This document shows positions 15,548-23,300 of a stretch of DNA of 34,653 bases, in pieces. Made by a program: the position numbers and the translations under genes. Each line of letters starts with the position of its first letter. Positions within the stretch are counted from its first letter, which is position 1. Below the pieces are notes generated by a model. It did not search any database and was not told the origin of the DNA. It saw only the letters and a program-made list of their open reading frames with translations. The stretch comes from a virus: the IMG/VR virus record IMGVR_UViG_3300032223_001401, positions 1 through 34,653 of that record; one strand, 5' to 3'.

Positions 15548-16174
15548 ATGGCAAATTATACTAGAGGTTCTAGTAACAACATCATCGTAGGTGCAGCAGC
15601 GCTGTTTACATACGAAGGTGGAACACTTGCAGATACAGATCTTCCAGCATACGTAAGTGGAACATCATACAAGGATACCCTTGAAAATGATGAAGATTTT
15701 CGTAACGTTGGATACACATCAAATGGTTTAGAACTAATGTTCCAACCTGACTTCGCAGAAGTTAAGGTTGACCAAGTACTTGATGCTGCTAAGTTGTTCA
15801 AGCAGGGAATGAAAGTTAATCTTAAGACATCATTCGCTGAAGCAACACTTGAAAATCTTCTCTTTGCTCTCGCAGGCAAGGATTCAGATTTAACAACTGT
15901 TTCAAACAACCCAACACTTAAGATGTCTGCAGGAGACATTGGCGAATGCCCAGTCGAACGTGGTCTTATTGCAGTTGGTCCTGGTACAGGTGACTGTGCA
16001 GAAGGATCTAACTTGGAAAGAATTTATGCAGCATACCGTGCACTATCAATCGATAGCGTAACAGTATCAGCAAAGAGAGATGCAGCAACAATGTTTGACG
16101 TATCTTTCCGTCTTCTTCCAAACGATAGTGCTTCTTATGGTAAGATCGTTGATCGCACCGTAACACCTGCATAA
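15548..16174 (+). CDS. Major tail tube protein
   Basis: This 208-residue protein starts at ATG 15548, five bases after AGAGGTGG; the in-frame GTG at 15539 is part of that binding site and is rejected as a start. The sequence is beta-rich: NNIIVGAAALFTYEGG, then FRNVGYTSNGLELMFQPDFA, KTSFAEATLENLLFALAGKD, and a closing VTVSAKRDAATMFDVSFRLL, a pattern of the tail-tube/gpV-like fold that stacks in hexamers. It sits between tail terminator and tail chaperones, has its own promoter, host-like codons (C-ending, CGT) and a strong terminator right behind it. All this fits a highly expressed structural protein. Confidence 0.85.
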   Translation: MANYTRGSSNNIIVGAAALFTYEGGTLADTDLPAYVSGTSYKDTLENDEDFRNVGYTSNGLELMFQPDFAEVKVDQVLDAAKLFKQGMKVNLKTSFAEATLENLLFALAGKDSDLTTVSNNPTLKMSAGDIGECPVERGLIAVGPGTGDCAEGSNLERIYAAYRALSIDSVTVSAKRDAATMFDVSFRLLPNDSASYGKIVDRTVTPA

Positions 16175-16194
16175 TATAACTTAATATATAGAAG

Positions 16195-16224
16195 CCCAAC
16201 CCTTCGGGGTTGGGTTTTCTTTTT
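16195..16224 (+). terminator. Strong intrinsic terminator after the tail tube gene
   Basis: CCCAACCC (16195-16202), loop TTCG, GGGTTGGG (16207-16214), followed by TTTTCTTTTT (16215-16224). This is a perfect 8-bp stem with a UUCG tetraloop and a strong U tract, 20 bases after the tube stop codon. Confidence 0.93.
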
Positions 16225-16226
16225 GG

Positions 16227-16232
16227 TATACT
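16227..16232 (+). promoter_or_regulatory. Start-proximal -10 box, leaderless-type promoter
   Basis: GGTATACT ends at 16232, exactly six bases (TATATA) before ATG 16239, and only two bases after the terminator U tract. The normal -10 to start distance puts +1 on the A of the ATG. There is no Shine-Dalgarno and no recognisable -35, which would fall within the terminator stem. This is the clearest leaderless-type start in the window. Confidence 0.65.
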
Positions 16233-16238
16233 TATATA

Positions 16239-16919
16239 ATGGCTACAAAAATATATGAAGAACATGAATTGTTTTTAATTGATGGTACAAAAATAATAGT
16301 TTCGCCTTTAAAAATTAAATATCTACATGAACTAATGGAGACATTTGCTGCTATTAATAAATCTACCCAAGATTTTGAGGCCGTAGCAATTTTAGTTGAA
16401 TGCACTAGAATTGCAATGAAACAATTTAGGCCAGAACTATCAGAGTCAATTGAAAAAATAGAAGATTCATTTGACCTTCCAACTATTTATAACATATTAG
16501 ATTATTGTGCTGGTATTAAAATTAATGCAAAAAAAGAAGAGCCAGTAAAACAGCAAGCGGTTGAATCTGGTCAAACATGGGCTGATCTAGATTTAGTAAA
16601 ATTAGAAACAGAAGTATTTTTAATGGGGTCATGGAAAAATTATTATGAGTTAGAAGTGTCAATGTCTATGCCAGAAATATTACAAACCATTTCAACAAAA
16701 AGAGAATTAGACCATATGGAAAAAAAGTTTTTGGCAGCCATGCAGGGTGTGGATATTGACAAGGACACTCAAGAATCAAATAAATGGGAAGAAATGAAAG
16801 AAAGAATTTTGTACAAAGGAAAAAGTGCAAAAGATATTACTTCACTTACTGGACAAAGGGCTGTAGATGCTGGTTTTGGAATTGGCAATGGTCTAGATTA
16901 TGAAGTAATAAATGACTAA
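16239..16919 (+). CDS. Tail assembly chaperone, long form (gpGT-like)
   Basis: This 226-residue protein has two parts. Residues 1-95 (YEEHELFLIDGTKIIVSPLK, then VECTRIAMKQFRPEL and FDLPTIYNIL) match the whole of the 106-residue protein encoded next, at about 40% identity by hand alignment. Residues about 105-226 are an extra domain (GQTWADLDLVKLETEVFLMG, then KNYYELEVSMSMPEILQTIS, and a charged C-terminus). Siphoviruses usually make a short chaperone and a frameshifted long form from one locus; here the long form is a continuous gene of its own. It would bind the tape measure protein and recruit tube subunits during tail assembly. It starts without a Shine-Dalgarno directly after a -10 box and uses AT-rich codons. 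Confidence 0.75.
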   Translation: MATKIYEEHELFLIDGTKIIVSPLKIKYLHELMETFAAINKSTQDFEAVAILVECTRIAMKQFRPELSESIEKIEDSFDLPTIYNILDYCAGIKINAKKEEPVKQQAVESGQTWADLDLVKLETEVFLMGSWKNYYELEVSMSMPEILQTISTKRELDHMEKKFLAAMQGVDIDKDTQESNKWEEMKERILYKGKSAKDITSLTGQRAVDAGFGIGNGLDYEVIND

Positions 16920-16934
16920 AAAAAGCATTTTTTA

Positions 16935-16965
16935 TGCTATAATTAACATAACCTTTAAAGGAGGA
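16935..16965 (+). promoter_or_regulatory. Extended -10 promoter and Shine-Dalgarno of the short chaperone
   Basis: TGCTATAAT (16935-16943) is an extended -10 box. AAAGGAGG (16958-16965) follows, about four bases before ATG 16970. The leader would be about 20 bases. A short hairpin, AGCAT-TTTTT-ATGCT (16924-16938), overlaps the box and is too weak to be a convincing terminator. Confidence 0.6.
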
Positions 16966-16969
16966 ACAA

Positions 16970-17290
16970 ATGGCAACAACTGTTCATGAAGAAAAGACAG
17001 TTACATTAATAGACGGAACTAAGGTCTCTATTAGACCTTTAAAAATTTCATTACTTCGTTCTTTTATGAAGAAGTTTGAAGGCGTACAAGCAGTAGCAGA
17101 AGATAACGAAAAGTCAATTAACATTCTTATGGAATGCGTTCAAATTGCAATGAAGCAGTACAAGCCAGAGATTGCAGAAGATTTGGCAACGTTAGAAGAC
17201 AATATGGATCTTCCAACGGTTTATAAGATCATTGAGGAAGCCTCTGGAGTTAATCTTGCAGAGACATCAATTCTTAATGCTCAACCATAA
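16970..17290 (+). CDS. Tail assembly chaperone, short form (gpG-like)
   Basis: This 106-residue protein begins MATTVHEEKTVTLIDGTKVS and shares LIDGTK, PLKI, ILMEC/ILVEC, IAMKQ and DLPT.Y with the first 95 residues of the preceding gene, so the two are paralogs. It corresponds to the short chaperone that coats the tape measure in excess. It has its own extended -10 promoter, a strong AAAGGAGG and more host-like codons (AAG, GAG, CGT), consistent with higher output than the long form. Only 25 bases separate its stop from the tape measure start, and no slippery heptamer is seen near its end, so it cannot be extended by frameshifting into a long form. Confidence 0.78.
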   Translation: MATTVHEEKTVTLIDGTKVSIRPLKISLLRSFMKKFEGVQAVAEDNEKSINILMECVQIAMKQYKPEIAEDLATLEDNMDLPTVYKIIEEASGVNLAETSILNAQP

Positions 17291-17315
17291 ATAAAATCTA
17301 AAGAGGTACTAATGA

Positions 17316-20300
17316 ATGGCTGATGTTCAGTCCAACATCAAGGTCAGTATTGACACCAGTGAGGCACTTGCTCAACTTAAATTGTTGCAGCGAGAAATAT
17401 CAGCCTTTCATTCCTCAATGGCAAAAACAGGTGCAGCAGGCACCGCAGTTTCTGCCAACATGCAACAAAATCTTTTAAATTCAATTAATAGTAGTGGCAA
17501 ATTTTATGCTGAGATGACTCGCATAAAAACTACAACAGAAGCATTTAGTACAGCACTTGCAAAAAATCAATTTTCAATGAAAGAATACTTCCGTTATGCG
17601 GGAGCAGCAACACAAACATTTGGAAAATTGTTTGCACAAGAACATGAAACAATAAATAAAGTTGCAAGAGAAAATGTAAAAACTTTACAAACACAATACA
17701 TTAAACTCGGACGTGATGCCAACGGTGCCCTTCAGGGAATCTCTGTAAGACCTCTATCTCTTGATATGAATAATCTGCAAACACAGACTGCACTTGCTGC
17801 ACAAAAGCAAGCACTTTTAAATCAGTTACTTCGTCAAGGATCTACTAATCTTTTAAACTTTGGTAAAAATACACAATGGGCTGGTCGTCAGTTGATGGTA
17901 GGCTTTACTGTTCCACTTATGTATTTTGGATCAGTTGCTGGTAAAACATTTATGCAACTTGAAGAGCAAGCAATTAGGTTTAAGCGTGTTTATGGAGACA
18001 TGTTTACTTCTAATGCAGATACAAATAAAGCATTAAAAGATGTACAAAATATTGCTAATCAATTTACTCAATATGGAGTAGCCGTAGCAGATACCATGAG
18101 TATGGCAGCCGATGTTGCAGCAACAGGCAAAATGGGTGCAGATCTTATGGCTCAAGTTACCAATGCAAATAAACTCGCAGTGCTTGGCGGTATCGATCAA
18201 AAGAAATCTTTAGATACTATTATTTCTTTAACATCTACTTTTGGTATTGCTACTAATGATTTATCTAAAAATATTGACTTTTTAAATGCTGTAGAAAACC
18301 AAACAATTTTAAATATTGATGACCTAACAACAGCAATTCCAAAGGCTGCACCAGTTGTAAAACAATTAGGTGGAAATGTTCAAGATCTTGCATTCTTTAT
18401 GACAGCAATGCGTGAAGGTGGAATTGATGCAGCCCAAGGTGCAAACGCAATTAAATCAGCATTAGCATCAATGATTAATCCAACTAAAGCAGCAAAAGAC
18501 ATGCTTGGTGGTTTTGGCATTGATGTAGTTGGACTTGTAAATGCTGATAAGGGTAATGTTAAAAAGATGGTGCTTGATTTAGCATCTGCATTTAATACAT
18601 TAGACCCTATGAATCGTGCTAAAGCAATTGAAGCAATGTTTGGTAAATTCCAGTTTGCTCGTGTATCTACATTAATGCAAAATGTAATTAAAGAAGGATC
18701 TCAAGCACAAACTGTTTTAGGATTAACAAAAGCAACTACTGAAGAACTTGCAATCTTATCTGAAAGAGAATTAAAGAAAGTTTCAGATTCTCCAATGTAT
18801 AAATTTAAAAAACAGGTACAAGATTTAAAAACAGCCATTGCCCCAATTGGTGGAGAATTTATTAAAGCACTTACACCAGTATTAAAGTTTTTTGGTGGAA
18901 TATTTGAAAAATTTAATAACCTAAGTGATGGCTCAAAACACTTTATTGTTATGCTTACAACCATTCTTGCAGGTATTGGTCCATTAGTTCTTATGTCTTT
19001 TGGTTTGCTTGCTAACGGTGTAGCAAATATTATTAAACTTTTTGTTGGAGTAAAATCATTATTTAATGGTGTTGGTAAATCTTCTGCTGGTCTTGGTGAA
19101 CAGACTAACTATTTAACTCAACAACAAATGGAAAATGCTGCATCAGCAGCGTCACTTGATCAAGCACATCAAAGATTAGAACAAAGATTTACTGCAGAAG
19201 CAGAAGCAATTAAATTATTAGTTTTATCTTATGAGCAAGCAATTGCAGCACAAAGAATGTTTGCAATGTCACCTATGCCAACAGGAATGCGACCAGGAAT
19301 TAAACTTGCAACTGGCGGAATCATTTCAGGACCAGGAACTGGTACATCAGACTCAATACCAGCAATGCTTTCAAATGGTGAAGCAGTTGTTCCAGCAGAA
19401 AATGTAAAAAAGTTTCCAGAGTTAACATCTGGTTTGGTGTCTGGCAATATTCCTGGTTTTGCTGAAGGCTATTCTCCAGGAGGATATCCACAGTATAGAG
19501 CAATAGCAAATCGTGGTGTTATGCAAGAAGTCATTAGAAGAAATCAAGAGTTTGCAGCATCACAGGCTGCTGCTGCCTCCGCTGCTGCTGCTAAAATGTC
19601 TGCTGAAACTGCAATGATAGCAGTAAAAACTTCTTCAGTAGGAAGACAACTTGGTAATATTGGTGTTGGATCAAATTCTTTTGCTTTTTCAAATCTTGCA
19701 AATAAAAATACTAGCGTTAAGATTCAAGAGTTAATTAATAAAACTACAGGACAAATTGATGAAAGCATAGTAGCAGCATTAACTAAACTTCAATCTGAAA
19801 CAAAAGTTACTGTTGTAAAATTTAAAGAAGAAGTTGCTGCTCAAGCAAAGGCTCTTGGTCAATCTGTTCCAGCAGATCTCATGCTTTCAAGAAGCCAATC
19901 TAGAGTAAGAACAACAAGATATAGTGCACCATCTGGGTTAGGAAGCGTAAGAGATCAACTTATTATTGAGCGTGGTTTTGTTGCAGCAAATGCAGAACTT
20001 GAAAGGGCTGAAACATCTGCAAGAGCAATGGCAACAACTTTATCTGATCTAGGTTTTTCATCAAAACAAATTGATGCTGCAATACAACTAGATCGTTCTC
20101 ATATGGTTGCAATGTCAAATAATGCTAAGAAATTATCAGAAGCATGGCATTCAAGTTTATGGATGACTCAAACTTCTGGAGAAAATAATGGTATTGCAAA
20201 CTCTTTAGCAATGTCTGCAAAAAATAGAAAAATTTATGAAAATGCATTAAAAGAGTTAGGTGTTGATACAGAAACACAAGCAGCATTAATGTCAAAAATA

Positions 20301-23300
20301 AATCAAAACATTGGTTTAACAGAAAAAGAATTATTTATACAAGGAAATGTTTTAAGAAAGATTGCTGATGATGCTGCTATTGGACTAATTTCTGCAAAAG
20401 AAATATCTCCTAAATTTGCAGCATATGCTAAAGCAGTTGCCGATGGTGCAGATGCTAGATTGATAATGGCACAAGAACAAGGAATAGCCTTAGAAAATGC
20501 AACCATTAGAACAACTGAAGAAGTTTCAGCAAGAGTCGCTAAATTAGCAGCAGCGCTACCTGAAGGTGCAGCAGAATCTCTTGCAGTAGCATCACCATCT
20601 AGAAAAATGCGAACAATTGGTGAGCAGGGTGGAGAAGGATTAATTGTTGGAGCAAAAGAAGCACTTGCAAACTCTCAAGCAGTTGGAAGACAACTTGGTG
20701 CATCTGCAGTACCAATGCCAGCGGGATCGCAAGCAAGAAATGCAGTAGCACTTTATGGAACAGGTCCAGTAGATGCTGAAGCAAAATCTGTACGTAGACA
20801 ACTTGAAACTGTGGCAAAGCGTCAACTTGCCGAATCAAAAATACAATTAGCATTAGATGAAAAAATTTCTCAATCAAAACAGCAATTATATGGAACCACT
20901 GGTCAAATTACGCAAGATATGCGTACACAAAGAAGATTGGCTGAATCACAAGCAAAAGCCCTACTTGTTGCACAACGTGAAAGAATGTTAGCAGAAGAAG
21001 AGTTAGCAACACAAACCAAGAGTAATGGCTTTATTTCTAATATGCTTGAAAAATTAAAACAAAAAGCATTACGAGATAGAGCAGTTGCAGAAGAAGGTGC
21101 AGCAAGAGGTGGCATGGGTGGCAAACTTATGGGTGTTTCTATGCTTGCTATGGCTGGCTCAATGCTTCCTGGAGCACTTGGACAATTATCTCAAAAAATT
21201 ATGATGGCAACAATGGCTATGGCAGCCTTTGAACAAATAATGCCAATGATGACTACGCCAGTAGGTGCTGCTGTAACTGCTTTTGTTGCAATAGGTGCTG
21301 CTGTATGGAAATTAAGATCAGAATTTGATTCTACTCGTGCATCAGTAATGAAGTTGCATGAATCAATAGGTGCTTCAACTAATTCATTAAGACAACTATC
21401 TGTTGGCGCTGGCAAAGTAACTGCAGGTGAAGCAATGGACAGAGCAAGAGCAAATGCTTTACAGCCTTATAATGTTCAAAGCGGAAAATCTACATATGGT
21501 GAATCGTTTGTTCAGTCTGAAAATGGAAAAGCAACATTAAAAAATCTTCAAGGATTAATGGTACAAAATGGAAAGGTTATTGCAGGAGGATCTGATGCTG
21601 CAGCACAATCTTTAACAAGTCAATTAATGGCAGCAGTAACATCTGGTGCACTTACAAAAGCACAGGCAGACTCTATTGCTGCAAATATGGCTGTAAAACT
21701 TGGAGATGCTGGATTAGGAATTAAGATTCGTGCAAAACTAGATAGCGTTCTTGGACCAAATGGGGAAAACCTTCTTACTGATCCTCTTGAAATAAGACTA
21801 AAAGTTATGCAAAATCAACAAAATTCTGCTAACCAAGCAACAAGAACTTTAAATAATAATAAAATTGGTGGCTTCATGTCTACCAAAATTGCAACAACTG
21901 GATCAATTGCTGCAAGTGCTGGAGCAGGTGCACTTACTGGTGCAATTATTGGAGGATCGATTCCAATACTTGGAGAGACTGGAGTTGGTGAAGCAATCGG
22001 TGCAGTTGTAGGAACAATTGTTGGTAGCATTGGTGGATATTTTAAAAATCGTGCAAATAATAAAAAGATGGCTGCACTTGCTGGTGCTGCAGTTGCAGAG
22101 CAAACCATGGCTTTGCAACAAAATAAAGAACAGTTAGATTCTTTAGATTTGTACTATCAAAAAAAGGTAGATGAACTTAAGATTCAAGGACAACTTGTAA
22201 AAGCAGAAGAAGCACAAACACGTTGGACAACAGAAAGAAATAAGTTAGTTAAAGAGGCTGCTGGCTATAATAAAACCATCATTGATCAATACAATCAAGC
22301 GGGTGGCAATCAAGAGGCACTTCTTAATGGTGCAAAAAATGCAGTAAAGGATAAATGGAAAGGCACAAACTCTGCAGCCTTTGTTGATGCTGCACAAAAC
22401 ATGCTTGGAGACGCAAGATCAAATGGTGGTCTTAATAGCGGTCAAGAATATCTTCTCACATTAAAAATGTCTACAGGAGAACTTGATCCACAACAGGTTC
22501 TGAATCTTATTGATCCAAATAATAACGAACAAACAACTAAGGTAATGGAAATTGTTACAAAGTTTGGATCTACAACAGCAAATCAAATGTCTCAAATTGC
22601 TGGAATGTTTGTTGATATAAATGGAAAGCCAATCGATTCTTTAAAAACTAAATTTATTGCAACAATAGCAGGAGCAAAAACTGATAAAGAAGCACAAGAT
22701 ATAATGAACCTTTATGCAGATGTAGCAAAGGGTGGCGGAGTATATTCTGCAGATGTAGCAATTTCATTTATTGATGGAAACAACACTCTTCGTGATCAAT
22801 TAATAAAAGACTTTAAGAGTTTAGAAGATGCTGTTGATAAAGGTGTAAATATTGATGTCATATATAATATTGATCAAAAACTTAAAGGAAATATTGATGA
22901 AACATATTTTAAGAATTTATCTAAAGATGATAAAAAGAAGTATCTTAAAACTGTTGAAACATTGGTTAATATTCCAGCAGCAAAAATTACAGGTTCTGCT
23001 TCATATATAAAATGGTTAGGTGAATCTGGTAAGTATGGAGGAAAAGATTTTAAAGGTAAAGAATCTGATGTTAAATTAATTTCAAGATATATAGAAGATA
23101 TGGCATATGATGTTACTAAGACTGGAGATCAGTCTACTGCTCTTCCACCAGGAGCATCTGGTTCAGGATCTACAAATACACCAACCGCATCCCCATTAGA
23201 TGATCTTATTAAAAAAGTAAGGGATTTAAGAAAAGATCAACAAGGATTAACAGTTGGTTGGGATGCTTCAATGAAGGCTATGAATGCTTTATTTACAAAT

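Noticed and set aside
15556-15939. Minus-strand open frame opposite the tail tube gene
   Set aside because: It is a shadow of a confident gene, as are the other minus-strand frames (for example 21815-22108, 31110-31472); all real genes run forward.
16239-17315. Programmed frameshift in the chaperone genes
   Set aside because: The long form is a continuous frame, no slippery heptamer was found near the end of the short form, and no extension frame fits before the tape measure.
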